This document shows positions 17,659 to 26,634 of a stretch of DNA of 64,000 bases, one piece after another; positions within the stretch are counted from its first letter, which is position 1; every line of letters begins with the position of its first letter. Source of the DNA: Microaerobacter geothermalis (GTDB taxonomy: Bacteria > Bacillota > Bacilli > DSM-22679); contig NZ_JAKIHL010000007.1 of NCBI RefSeq assembly GCF_021608135.1, positions 1 through 64,000 of the forward strand. Direction: 5' to 3'. A program made the translations under genes and the position numbers. Under the pieces are notes generated by a model. It was given only the letters and a program-made list of their open reading frames with translations, had not been told where the DNA came from and did not search any database.

Positions 17659-18813
17659 TTGTTGCAGGAACAAATCGATACGGCCATCCTGGAGAAGGTG
17701 ATAAAAAAGACGATACATACCGTAGAAAAGAGTAAGGAACAGATTTTTGACATTGCTGAATCTGCCAGAGAAGAAGCCAATAATCTTTTACAAGAAATTG
17801 AACAGGTAAAAAAGGAAGTTTCTGAAATCATAGAACAGGCGGATCAATTGGAAAAAAGATGGCGGAATGCCAGGGTCAGGTTAAGTGAGGTCAGCCGCCA
17901 TTTCAGCCGATTCAGCGAGGAAGACATTCGAAAAGCATATGAAACAGCCCAGCAGATCCAGGTTAACCTTATTCTGACCAGGGAGAGGGAAAGCAATCTA
18001 AGAAAGAAAAGGGATGAACTGGAGCTTCGATTGCGAAATATTGAAAAAACCATCGAACGTGCCGAAAATCTGATGACGCAAATCGGCGTAGTCCTTGATT
18101 ATCTGACTGGGGATATCAGCAAAATTACCCGTGTCCTAGAGACAGCCCAACATCGTCAACAGTTGGGACTTCAGGTGATACAGGCCCAGGAAGAGGAACG
18201 AAAGCGAGTAGCCAGGGACATCCATGACGGCCCTGCCCAATCCATGGCGAATGTGGTATTGCGGTCCGAAATCGTAGAACGGTTGTTAAGTCAAGGAAAT
18301 TTAGATGCGGTCAGACAGGAATTAAAAGAACTGAAGGAAATGGTTCGAAACAGCTTAGCCGATGTCCGAAAAATTATATTTGATCTAAGACCGATGGCCT
18401 TGGATGACCTGGGACTCGTACCTACATTAAAGAAATTTATACAGGATTATGAAACCAGATACCGTATGGAAACAGAATTTGTGGTTTTTGGAAGAGAGAA
18501 AAAGCTGCCCACTTCCATGGAAGTGGCTGTTTTCCGGTTGATCCAGGAATGCTTAAATAATGCAGCGAAACATGCGAAAGCCAGGATGGTGCAGGTGAAA
18601 TTAGAGTATGCCAAGGATATGATCCACGTCATCGTAAAGGATGATGGAGTTGGTTTTGCCGCCCCTGAGAAAGGGGCCAGGCCTCAGTTTGGCATTATGG
18701 GGATGAGGGAGAGAACCCACTTGCTGGAAGGGGAAATGGAAATTACCTCGGAAATCAATCGTGGGACCAAGGTGTATTTTACCATCCCATTCAAATATGA
18801 AAAGGAAGAATAA
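17659..18813 (+). CDS. degS: Two-component sensor histidine kinase DegS
   Basis: A cytoplasmic kinase with an N-terminal coiled-coil sensor region (residues about 10-160), a HisKA_3 dimerisation domain (RVARDIHDGPAQ) and a C-terminal HATPase (NNAAKHAKA, DDGVGFA, GIMGMRERTHLL). With the TTG start at 17659, 8 nt after GAGGGGG, the phosphorylated His is residue 189, exactly as in B. subtilis DegS, and the product is 384 aa. An upstream ATG at 17626 is in frame but lacks an RBS. It phosphorylates DegU and controls exoenzymes, competence and motility in B. subtilis. Confidence 0.95.
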   Translation: MLQEQIDTAILEKVIKKTIHTVEKSKEQIFDIAESAREEANNLLQEIEQVKKEVSEIIEQADQLEKRWRNARVRLSEVSRHFSRFSEEDIRKAYETAQQIQVNLILTRERESNLRKKRDELELRLRNIEKTIERAENLMTQIGVVLDYLTGDISKITRVLETAQHRQQLGLQVIQAQEEERKRVARDIHDGPAQSMANVVLRSEIVERLLSQGNLDAVRQELKELKEMVRNSLADVRKIIFDLRPMALDDLGLVPTLKKFIQDYETRYRMETEFVVFGREKKLPTSMEVAVFRLIQECLNNAAKHAKARMVQVKLEYAKDMIHVIVKDDGVGFAAPEKGARPQFGIMGMRERTHLLEGEMEITSEINRGTKVYFTIPFKYEKEE

Positions 18814-18842
18814 GGAATGGAACTAAAGGTGGGGGAATATGT

Positions 18843-19517
18843 ATGGGAGATAGGAAAATAACAATTCTGCTGGTAGACGACCATCAGTTATTCCGTGAGG
18901 GGATTAAACGGATTTTAAATATGGAGGCAGATTTTTCAGTAGTTGGTGAAGCGGGGGATGGAGAAACTGCTTGCCAATTGGCCCAGGTACTGCAACCGGA
19001 TGTCATACTGATGGATGTCAATATGCCCCATATGAACGGGGTAGAAGCAACAGAAATAATTCACCAATACACACCTGAAAGTAAGGTGATTATTCTCTCC
19101 ATTCATGATGATGAAGGATATGTCCAGAAAACCCTTCGCTCAGGGGCATCGGGTTATTTGTTAAAGGAAATGGAAGCAGAGGAACTGATTGATGCGGTAA
19201 AAGCCGTGTCAAGGGGGGAAGCCTATATTCACCCCAAAGTAACCGGTCCCCTTATCGAAGAGTTGAGACGCCTGAGTGAGAAGGAACAGGTCATGGAAGG
19301 GACCAGTGATGGGATCGATTATCTGTTAAGTCCACGGGAATTGGAGGTTCTTCAATTAATGGCTGAAGGAATGAGCAACCGTTCCATCGGCGAAAAGTTG
19401 TTTATTAGTGAAAAAACCGTAAAAAATCATGTGAGCAGTATATTGGCCAAGATGGAGGTTCAGGATCGGACCCATGCCGTTGTCACTGCCATTAAAAAAG
19501 GCTGGATACATCTCTAG
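18843..19517 (+). CDS. degU: Response regulator DegU (NarL/LuxR family)
   Basis: The 224-aa product has a receiver domain (residues 5-125) with acidic pocket VDDH and phospho-acceptor Asp58 (LMDVNMP). A LuxR-type helix-turn-helix follows (about 160-220; LSPRELEVLQLMAEG, ISEKTVKNHVSSIL). It is the partner of the kinase encoded 29 bp upstream. In Bacillus it controls degradative enzymes, competence and flagellar genes, so its place upstream of com and fla genes is fitting. ATG 18843 follows GGTGGGGG. Confidence 0.97.
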   Translation: MGDRKITILLVDDHQLFREGIKRILNMEADFSVVGEAGDGETACQLAQVLQPDVILMDVNMPHMNGVEATEIIHQYTPESKVIILSIHDDEGYVQKTLRSGASGYLLKEMEAEELIDAVKAVSRGEAYIHPKVTGPLIEELRRLSEKEQVMEGTSDGIDYLLSPRELEVLQLMAEGMSNRSIGEKLFISEKTVKNHVSSILAKMEVQDRTHAVVTAIKKGWIHL

Positions 19518-19574
19518 ACGAAAGCACATTCTTCTCTCATTCGGCATACCTATAAGTAGGAGGAGGTATTCCGG

Positions 19575-19994
19575 ATGATTTTTTTTATTCTTTTTCTGCT
19601 AGCCGTCTATGGATTAACCTCTATCGTTATTCAATTGATCAGTTATTTTCAATGGGGATTTCATCCGACGACAACCAAACATTATACTCTTTTGATCTAT
19701 CAGTCACAAAGAAATATTGAAGCTGTGATGCGATCCTTATATTCCTGGTCAAGGTTAAAGGGGATACCCATATCCATCACCATTATTGATTTCGGCTCCA
19801 CAGATGATTCTCTGAAAATTGTCCAACGTTTACTGATAAAGTTTAACTTTCAGCAGGTGAATTGGGAATACCGGAGCATGGAAGAGAGATTCCTTCCTGC
19901 CGACCATTTTTTATTGAAAGAGAATTGTGTATTAATCGACGTACGAGGTGCCTGTCACCTCCCGGATTTTGTCGAACTTTGTAGAAATGTGTAG
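19575..19994 (+). CDS. Short membrane-anchored glycosyltransferase-like ORF, 3' end altered by a repeat
   Basis: The 139-aa ORF has one N-terminal membrane helix (residues 1-22). A fragment resembling the start of a family-2 glycosyltransferase follows (ITIIDFGSTDDSLKIVQRLL). The last 14 or so codons (ACHLPDFVELCRNV) are encoded by the dispersed repeat at 19948. The natural C-terminus is therefore unknown and the gene may be disrupted. ATG 19575 follows TAGGAGGAGG. It is probably co-transcribed after degU. Function unknown. Confidence 0.55.
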   Translation: MIFFILFLLAVYGLTSIVIQLISYFQWGFHPTTTKHYTLLIYQSQRNIEAVMRSLYSWSRLKGIPISITIIDFGSTDDSLKIVQRLLIKFNFQQVNWEYRSMEERFLPADHFLLKENCVLIDVRGACHLPDFVELCRNV

Positions 19995-20010
19995 AAAATT
20001 TTAGAAATAT
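19948..20010. repeat. GTGCCTGTCACCTCCCGGA repeat with TTTGT(C/A)GAA tandem tail
   Basis: The first roughly 30 bp match the motif at 2502-2531. The tail holds degenerate tandem copies of TTTGTCGAA/TTTGTAGAA/TTTTAGAAA. It overlaps the 3' end of the upstream ORF. I recall similar motifs as recurrent intergenic repeats in Bacillales, but cannot verify the family here. Confidence 0.6.
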
Positions 20011-20073
20011 TTTTCTCAAATTTCTCATAAGGTTGAGTTATAATGAGCATGTCGGGCAGAAAGGAGAGTGGGT

Positions 20074-21732
20074 ATGGGGCGAGCAGTGGTTGTTGGAATC
20101 GCTTTAATTTCCTTCCTTTCATTTCTGGGGATATCTTTGTCCTTTCCTCCGGTTTTAACTATAGACGATATCCTTATTTTGTTGTTTCTTTTTTTGGTCC
20201 TTCTGTTAATTGACAGTTTTCCTCTCAGAACAAAACATGCCATGATCAGCCTGCAATCCTTTATCTTGATCGCTGTCTTTTTAAGCTATGGGATTGTGGT
20301 TGAGACGCTCATGGGCTTGTTGTCCTTGCTTATTGTTCTAACCGTCAGAAGAAAAATGAGCTGGTATCGATTTTTCCTCATTCAATCGATGATCATCTGG
20401 AAGTCTCTGTTAGCTGCAGCGGTTTATTATATTCTTTATCCCTTCTATTCTGCTTTGAATATTTTTGACGTCCCCTTGATTGCCCTTTTGGGTTATGTTG
20501 TGACGGGATTTGTGACCAATCACTTGTTTTTATCCATGATCAGACGCTTTTACGACAGGCTTCCGTATCCGTTGACCTGGAATAATTTAAAGTGGGATGT
20601 TTATTCTACCCTTTTGTCCTTTCCTCTAGGACTTCTTTTATATTCTGTTCATCATTCCGTAGGATTTACCGGAATACTTCTGGTGGCTGTCCCCATTCTT
20701 TTCGTGACGTATGTTTTTCGTTTATATCATGATCTATACCTTGCCCACGGGCAGTTGAAAGCCTTAAATGATCTTACTACCCGGTTCACTGCCCAGTTAG
20801 ATTTAGAACATACCCTTGCAGAAATTTGTAAAGGGATGAAGAGTATGGTGAATGTTGATGCCTTTTTACTCTTTCTCAAAGATGAGAAGGATGAACTGGT
20901 TTTGGTTCATCATGACGGAGAATGTTCACTCTTTTCTTCCATTTACTCTCCATCCCATATCATCAAAAACGAGCCGGTTAAGGCCGATGATCTGATTCGT
21001 CAAGTGGCACAGGATGGACGGGTGTATGTCGATGAGAAAAAATCTAAGGTAGTAGTTCCGATGATTTGGGATCATCAAACGGTAGGGGTGATTTGTCTTG
21101 CTGCAAGAAGAACCTTTCGTTTTACAGATCGCGATGTAACCCTGATTCAAATTTTGGCCAGCCAGGCGGCGATTGCCCTGCAAAATGCCCAGCGGTTTAC
21201 CCAATCTGAGCGAAGGAGTAAAATGGATGAACTAACGGGGCTGTATAACTACCGAACCTTCGACTCGATGATCCATCGGATGGTCAGGGAATCTGAAAAG
21301 GAGTCAAAACCTTTATCCCTTCTGATTTTGGATATTGATTATTTTAAACAGGTAAATGATCGATTTGGACATCTGGTTGGCAATGATGTGCTAAAGCATG
21401 TTGCACAGATCATACAATCCAATGTCCGAAAGGGGGATATTGTTTCCCGATATGGCGGGGAAGAATTTACAGTACTGCTTCCTGACACGGATCAAGAAGA
21501 AGCCGTAGAAATTGCTGAAAGAATTCGTTCGGCTATTCAAAAATTGCCACTAAAGGTACATCAGTCCCTCAAAGGGAAGGGAGAAATGATGATTCAGGTG
21601 ACTGCCAGTATCGGTATTGCTACTTACCCTACCTGTGCCGATTCTACGATGTCGCTCATTCGTCATGCGGACCGGGCCATGTATTTGGGAGCAAAACAAT
21701 CGGGAAGAAATAAGGTGAGCTGCTATCAGTAG
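20074..21732 (+). CDS. Membrane-bound diguanylate cyclase with GAF and GGDEF domains
   Basis: The 552-aa product has about six N-terminal membrane segments (residues 1-215), a GAF-like domain (about 225-375; VDAFLLFLKDE, AAIALQNAQR) and a C-terminal GGDEF domain (about 385-550). The active-site motif is GGEEF, so it should make c-di-GMP from two GTP. An inhibitory I-site RKGD lies exactly five residues upstream, which predicts feedback inhibition. ATG 20074 is 7 nt after AAGGAG. The insertion between degU and degV is not found in B. subtilis. It fits with the c-di-GMP riboswitch at 30.1 kb. Confidence 0.93.
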   Translation: MGRAVVVGIALISFLSFLGISLSFPPVLTIDDILILLFLFLVLLLIDSFPLRTKHAMISLQSFILIAVFLSYGIVVETLMGLLSLLIVLTVRRKMSWYRFFLIQSMIIWKSLLAAAVYYILYPFYSALNIFDVPLIALLGYVVTGFVTNHLFLSMIRRFYDRLPYPLTWNNLKWDVYSTLLSFPLGLLLYSVHHSVGFTGILLVAVPILFVTYVFRLYHDLYLAHGQLKALNDLTTRFTAQLDLEHTLAEICKGMKSMVNVDAFLLFLKDEKDELVLVHHDGECSLFSSIYSPSHIIKNEPVKADDLIRQVAQDGRVYVDEKKSKVVVPMIWDHQTVGVICLAARRTFRFTDRDVTLIQILASQAAIALQNAQRFTQSERRSKMDELTGLYNYRTFDSMIHRMVRESEKESKPLSLLILDIDYFKQVNDRFGHLVGNDVLKHVAQIIQSNVRKGDIVSRYGGEEFTVLLPDTDQEEAVEIAERIRSAIQKLPLKVHQSLKGKGEMMIQVTASIGIATYPTCADSTMSLIRHADRAMYLGAKQSGRNKVSCYQ

Positions 21733-21839
21733 GATTCCTTCAGTAGGGTTGCTCCAGTAAGGTGAATGATATATTATCAGTAGTAATGCTGTAGTTTCAT
21801 CCATATCAAATTCAAGAGTAGAAAAAGGGGAAAATAGGG

Positions 21840-22685
21840 ATGTCGTCCATTGCCATTATTACAGATAGTACAAGCTACATTCCCAAAGAGGAACTGGAGA
21901 AATACGAGATTTCCATTGTCCCTCTGCAAGTGATTTTTGGTGCCGAGTCCTATCGGGAAGGATATGACTTGGATGTAGATGAGTTTTATAAAAAACTGGA
22001 GCATGCTAAACATCTTCCGACCACCTCTCAACCGCCAGTTGGTGAATTTGTTGAAACTTATGAAAAGCTGTCTCAACAGGCCGATCATTTAATATCGATC
22101 CATCTGTCCAGCGGAATCAGCGGAACCTATCAATCAGCAAAAACAGCAGCCTCCATGCTGTCCCATATTTCCATCGATGTAGTAGATTCAGAGATTGCTT
22201 GTTATGCTTTGGGTTTTATGGTGGTTGAAGCAGCGAAGATGGCAAAAGAGGGGAGATCTAGGGAAGAGATTCTGGAGCGGGTGGATTATATTAGAAAAAC
22301 GCGAAGAGCCTATTTTCTTGTAGAAGATTTGAATCACTTGTATCGGGGAGGAAGATTGACCGCCGCCCAAATGATGGTGGGAAATCTACTGCGGATTAAA
22401 CCCATTTTGATGTTTGAAAACAAAAAAATTCAGCCCTTTGAAAAGATAAGAACCCATAGGAGAGCAAAAGAAAGAATTATGGGTTTTTTTGAAGAGGATG
22501 CAAAAAAGGGGAAACCGATTCGCCTCTCTATTATTCAAGCCAATGTTTATGAAGAAGCAAAAGAGTGGCTGGAGGAAATTCAAAATAAATATCCCCATGT
22601 GGATGGAAACATCACTCCTTTTGGACCGGTTATCGGTACCCATACCGGACCTGGAACAATCGGAATCACCTGGTATTTTGTTTAG
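21840..22685 (+). CDS. DegV family fatty acid-binding protein
   Basis: The 281-aa DegV/FakB-family product starts ITDSTSYIPKEELEKYEI, with conserved PTTSQPPVGEF and HLSSGISGTYQSA binding loops and a RGGRL motif. Members bind fatty acids and, as FakB, present them to the kinase FakA. In B. subtilis the gene degV (yviA) lies between degU and comFA, as here. ATG 21840 follows AAAAGGGGAAAATAGGG. Confidence 0.93.
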   Translation: MSSIAIITDSTSYIPKEELEKYEISIVPLQVIFGAESYREGYDLDVDEFYKKLEHAKHLPTTSQPPVGEFVETYEKLSQQADHLISIHLSSGISGTYQSAKTAASMLSHISIDVVDSEIACYALGFMVVEAAKMAKEGRSREEILERVDYIRKTRRAYFLVEDLNHLYRGGRLTAAQMMVGNLLRIKPILMFENKKIQPFEKIRTHRRAKERIMGFFEEDAKKGKPIRLSIIQANVYEEAKEWLEEIQNKYPHVDGNITPFGPVIGTHTGPGTIGITWYFV

Positions 22686-22686
22686 G

Positions 22687-22714
22687 AGCTATCCAAACAC
22701 TGGATAGCTTTTTT
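22687..22714 (+). terminator. Intrinsic terminator of degV
   Basis: Arms AGCTATCCA and TGGATAGCT followed by TTTTTTG, beginning 2 bp after the stop codon. Confidence 0.88.
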
Positions 22715-22831
22715 GTTGACCTTTGAATTTTCAGTATTGCTGGATCTAAACAATTTTGGAAAAAAGGGAATCCGAGGGAAATGTAGAAATATAGAAAATG
22801 AGGAATTTGTTGAAAAATGGAGGGGTGCATC

Positions 22832-24649
22832 GTGTATTTACCTGAATGGACCTTATATGTGGTAAGGGAGGAAGGGAAGTGGCAGACACGAATTACCTCC
22901 AATCTTGAAGTGGATCTTACTTTTTGGAATCGAGATCTTTGGGTGATGGAGGGGACGTTTTCGTCCTTGGGAAGGTTAAGGGATATTCAACTGCAATTGG
23001 AACGAACTCAATCGGGACACCTCCATCGAAATGATTGGTATCGACCCCCTCATAGGGAGGGTATTTCCTTTTATACGGCCTCCTCCAACCAACAATTGTC
23101 ACGACTTGCTCTCATTCAGGAAAACTCGCAAATGGTTTTGCCCGTTATCGCAGGAAGAATTTTATTGGTAGAGGAAGTGAGGAGGCGAATTTCTGTTTCT
23201 TCCGCTGTTTTTATGGATGAGAGAACTTTTTGGGATACCCTCCAATGGCTGTATTTGCAAGGAACGATCGATCTTCGGGCCAGTATAGAAATGACAAAGG
23301 AACAAAAATTGGTGTGTATCCGTTGTGGAAGTACAGAAAAAGCCATTATTCCCGTTGCCTGTGGGATATGTGGCACTTCTTGTGCAACCTGCGAGGCCTG
23401 TATCATGCTGGGAAGAAGTAAACGATGCACTCCTCTTATCATTGGACATGTAAGGGAGCATGGAGAAACAGCATTTGCCTCTGCACGGGAAGGAAGCAAG
23501 GCCCATTCGATGATGTCTCTGGAAAAATCCTCCTCTCCCCTTTTGGAGGATTTATCACCTCCCCAACGCCATGCGGCTTTACAATCCTTGCACTTCATTA
23601 AAACTGATCCTTACCCTCAAACGAACCGGGAATTTTTGATTTGGGCGGTGTGTGGAGCAGGGAAAACAGAGGTGATTTTTCCTTCGGTGGAGGAAACCAT
23701 AAAGACGGGGAAAAAAGTCCTGTTGGCAACTCCAAGGAAAGATGTGGTGAATGAGCTGGTTCCCCGATTCCGCAAAGCTTTTCCTTTAACGAGGGTAGTT
23801 GCACTTCATGGAGAAAGTCAGGAAAAGTGGGAAGATGGCCACATCTATATTGCAACCACCCATCAGACCCTCAGATTTTATCATCATTTTCCCCTTGTAA
23901 TCGTGGATGAAGTGGATGCGTACCCTTTTCATCATGATCCGATGCTTTATTATGGGGTTCATCGAGCAAAGCATCCGCAGGGAAAGGTGATTTATCTGTC
24001 GGCTACTCCCCCTCGTGAACTTCAGAAAAAGTGGAAACGTGGATTAATCAAGGGGACCACCATTCCTGTTCGACATCATAAACATCCCCTTCCCGTTCCA
24101 AAGATATTCTGTGGATATCATCTTCAGCGTTATTTGGAGCAACATCATGGATCCCTAGACTGCTATAGGAAAATTCCAATTCTTGATCAGTTTTTACATC
24201 AAGTCGTCGATCAAGATCGGCAAGCCTTCCTCTTTGCTTCTTCCTTAAGAGAAGTGGATCAATTGTATCGATATTTAACCACTCTTTATCCCCAGTGGAA
24301 GGAAATCATCGGGTTGGCCCATTCGCGACGCAAGGATCGGACGGAGACCGTAGAAAAAATTCGCCGGGGGGAGATTCGGTTTTTGGTGACCACAACCATT
24401 ATGGAGAGAGGAGTAACGGTGCCAAAAGTTGATGTGTTAGTTTGGAAAGCCGATTCTCCCATTTTTGATGAGACCAGTCTGGTCCAAATTGCCGGAAGAG
24501 TCGGCCGATCGTCGGATTTTCCTGATGGGACGGTCATTTTCCTGGCCAGAGAAAAAACCAGGGCTCAGATAAGGGCAATTCGGCACATCCGGAAAATGAA
24601 TCGATTGGCAGAAAAGATGGGGTACTTATTAATGGGGAGGAAACAGTAA
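22832..24649 (+). CDS. comFA: Competence DNA-uptake ATPase ComFA
   Basis: This DEAD-box-type ATPase helps pull single-stranded DNA into competent cells. GTG 22832 follows GGAGGGG; an upstream ATG 22817 has no RBS. The product is about 605 aa. A zinc-binding cluster of cysteines (CIRCG, CGICGTSCATCEAC; about residues 165-200) precedes the helicase core. Motifs are Walker A AVCGAGKTE, DEAD-type IVDEVDAY, LSATPP and the C-terminal GRVGRS. It is coupled to comFC by a TAATG overlap. comFB, present in B. subtilis between the two, is absent. Confidence 0.95.
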   Translation: MYLPEWTLYVVREEGKWQTRITSNLEVDLTFWNRDLWVMEGTFSSLGRLRDIQLQLERTQSGHLHRNDWYRPPHREGISFYTASSNQQLSRLALIQENSQMVLPVIAGRILLVEEVRRRISVSSAVFMDERTFWDTLQWLYLQGTIDLRASIEMTKEQKLVCIRCGSTEKAIIPVACGICGTSCATCEACIMLGRSKRCTPLIIGHVREHGETAFASAREGSKAHSMMSLEKSSSPLLEDLSPPQRHAALQSLHFIKTDPYPQTNREFLIWAVCGAGKTEVIFPSVEETIKTGKKVLLATPRKDVVNELVPRFRKAFPLTRVVALHGESQEKWEDGHIYIATTHQTLRFYHHFPLVIVDEVDAYPFHHDPMLYYGVHRAKHPQGKVIYLSATPPRELQKKWKRGLIKGTTIPVRHHKHPLPVPKIFCGYHLQRYLEQHHGSLDCYRKIPILDQFLHQVVDQDRQAFLFASSLREVDQLYRYLTTLYPQWKEIIGLAHSRRKDRTETVEKIRRGEIRFLVTTTIMERGVTVPKVDVLVWKADSPIFDETSLVQIAGRVGRSSDFPDGTVIFLAREKTRAQIRAIRHIRKMNRLAEKMGYLLMGRKQ

Positions 24650-25488
24650 TGAAAAAATGGATAGATCTACTTCGGACAGAGTGGGTTAAACTTTTTTCTT
24701 ATTCATATATATGCATGCTGTGCCAGTCCCCTTTCTCGCCACAAAATGATTCCCAATCAGGAAACCATCCTTCGTCAGGGGAGAATTCCGCCCAGTATAT
24801 TCCTCATTCGATTTTAAAATCCCTTTGCGCAACCTGTATTCATGAATTAGAATGGATCACTGGTAAAAGTAGGATTTGTTTACATTGCGGGAGGAAGTTG
24901 GAAAAAACCATGGAGGCCTCGTTAAAATTTGTTCGAATGGGAGGGGTGAGGAGGCTTTGCTGGGATTGCGAAAGATTAACAAATACATCCTTGAATTATA
25001 ATCGTTCCCTTTTATGTTATACCGACGCCCTGCGTCAGTGGATGTATTTATACAAATATAAAGGGAAAGAAACCCTCTCTTCTGCCTTTTCCAAGCTGTT
25101 GGCTACCGGTTTTAGTGAATTTTATTTAGATGTTCACATTGATCTTATCACATCTGTTCCCCTTCATCCAACCCGCCTGCTGGAGAGGGGATTTAATCAA
25201 TCGGAACAAATGGCAAAGGGATTGTCTGGGATGATAAAGATTCCTTATCGCCCGCTCTTGCTCAGGCAGAAACCAACAGAGAAACAAAGCAAAAAGGACA
25301 GGCAGTCCCGTTTAATTTCGATAAGAGGAACATTTCATCCTCTGCTTCAGTCCAGTTCCATGATTCAACCAAAACATGTGCTTATCGTGGATGATGTTTA
25401 TACCACCGGTGCCACCTTGGAAGAAGCAGCAAAGGTGTTGAAAGGATGTGGCGTCCAAAGAGTTTATTCTCTCACAGTGGCCAGGTAA
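24649..25488 (+). CDS. comFC: ComFC, phosphoribosyltransferase-like competence protein
   Basis: The 279-aa product has an N-terminal zinc-finger-like set of cysteines (CMLCQ, CATCI, CLHCG, CWDCE) and a C-terminal type-I phosphoribosyltransferase fold. The PRPP loop is VLIVDDVYTTGATLEEA and the conserved RGFNQSEQMAKGL precedes it. It works with ComFA in DNA uptake. ATG 24649 shares a base with the comFA stop. A Zur-box-like sequence begins at its stop codon. Confidence 0.94.
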   Translation: MKKWIDLLRTEWVKLFSYSYICMLCQSPFSPQNDSQSGNHPSSGENSAQYIPHSILKSLCATCIHELEWITGKSRICLHCGRKLEKTMEASLKFVRMGGVRRLCWDCERLTNTSLNYNRSLLCYTDALRQWMYLYKYKGKETLSSAFSKLLATGFSEFYLDVHIDLITSVPLHPTRLLERGFNQSEQMAKGLSGMIKIPYRPLLLRQKPTEKQSKKDRQSRLISIRGTFHPLLQSSSMIQPKHVLIVDDVYTTGATLEEAAKVLKGCGVQRVYSLTVAR

Positions 25489-25509
25489 TCCGTAATAATT
25501 CCGTATTTA
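25486..25509. promoter_or_regulatory. Zur box 1 (upstream copy)
   Basis: CCGTAATAATTCCG core, close to the B. subtilis Zur consensus AAATCGTAATNATTACGATTT. It overlaps the comFC stop codon, about 85 bp upstream of box 2. Confidence 0.6.
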
Positions 25510-25570
25510 CAGGCATAATCTTAAAATATACACTAAAAATAAAGGGTATTAGTGGCCTTTAGCCAGCAAA

Positions 25571-25618
25571 TAAATCGTAATAATTCCTATTTACTTCTGC
25601 GGCGAAGAGGGTTATAAT
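25571..25618 (+). promoter_or_regulatory. Zur box 2 overlapping the znu promoter
   Basis: Bases 25571-25593 match the Zur consensus TAAATCGTAATNATTACGATTTA with two mismatches. A promoter with TTTACT (25590-25595), 17-bp spacer and TATAAT (25613-25618) overlaps its right half. Zinc-bound Zur should block the -35 box. Confidence 0.8.
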
Positions 25619-25672
25619 AAGCAAGATCCGCTCTATTACGGAAAAGACGAAAAACGGAGGGAGTACAATTAA

Positions 25673-26632
25673 ATGTGGCGAAACTTTAGGAAAATCACGT
25701 TTATTATATTAGGTCTCATTAGCATATTCATCCTATTGTCGGCATGTGGCGGACAACAAGAATCTCAACAGTCAGCTCAACAACCACTCAACCCATCAAG
25801 TTCAAAGGAATCCACTGAAGAATCTGCAAAGGTAAACGGGAAGATATTGGTTTATACCACCATCTACCCCTTATATGATTTTGCCGCAAAAATTGGTGGG
25901 GATCAGGCAGAGGTTGTCGTCATGGTTCCCCCTGGAGTGGAATCCCATGATTTTGAGCCCAAGCCCAAAGATGTGGCTCAATTGAACAAAGCAAATATTT
26001 TTATTTACAATGGGAGCAATTTTGAACCATGGGCAGAGGATGTGCTGCAGGCGATCAACACAACGAATCTAAATGTAGTTAATGTCAGCGATCACGTTGA
26101 AATATTGGATAATGATCCCCATGTTTGGTTGGATCCCTTAAGGGCAAAGGATATGGCTCGTGCAATCAAGGAGGCCTTTGTTCAGGCTGATCCTGGGAAT
26201 CAGGATGTTTATGAGGTCAATTATAATCAGGTCGTCGCAGAACTGGACAAATTGGATAAGGAATATCAACAAGGGCTGGAGAATGTGATGAGTCGTGATA
26301 TCATTGTATCCCATGAGGCGTTCGGATATTTGGCCAACCGCTACAATTTGAAGCAAATTCCAATTGCTGGACTATCTCCTTCCGATGAGCCCAGTCAAAA
26401 GGAATTGGCCGAAATTATTTCTTATGCCAAGGAAAAAAATATAAAATATATCTTTTTTGAAACCTTGGTTAGCGGAAAGGTTGCAAAAATGGTTCAAGAG
26501 CAAATAGGGGCAGAGCCCCTGACACTAAATCCTTTAGAAGGATTGACAAAGGAGGAACAAGCCCAGGGTAAAGATTATTTCTCTGTTATGAGGGAGAATC
26601 TTGAAAACTTGACAAAAGCCCTTGGGCAATAA
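25673..26632 (+). CDS. znuA: Zinc ABC transporter substrate-binding lipoprotein
   Basis: The 319-aa lipoprotein (lipobox LLSAC, Cys25) belongs to the cluster A-I metal-binding family. Likely ligands are His92 (VESHDFEP), His150 (NDPHVWLDP), His214 (VSHEAFGY) and Glu263. The His-rich loop of many ZnuA proteins is missing. Zinc rather than manganese is inferred from the Zur boxes upstream and the zur gene at the operon end. ATG 25673 follows CGGAGGGAG. It captures metal outside the membrane and delivers it to the two permeases. Confidence 0.92.
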   Translation: MWRNFRKITFIILGLISIFILLSACGGQQESQQSAQQPLNPSSSKESTEESAKVNGKILVYTTIYPLYDFAAKIGGDQAEVVVMVPPGVESHDFEPKPKDVAQLNKANIFIYNGSNFEPWAEDVLQAINTTNLNVVNVSDHVEILDNDPHVWLDPLRAKDMARAIKEAFVQADPGNQDVYEVNYNQVVAELDKLDKEYQQGLENVMSRDIIVSHEAFGYLANRYNLKQIPIAGLSPSDEPSQKELAEIISYAKEKNIKYIFFETLVSGKVAKMVQEQIGAEPLTLNPLEGLTKEEQAQGKDYFSVMRENLENLTKALGQ

Positions 26633-26634
26633 AC

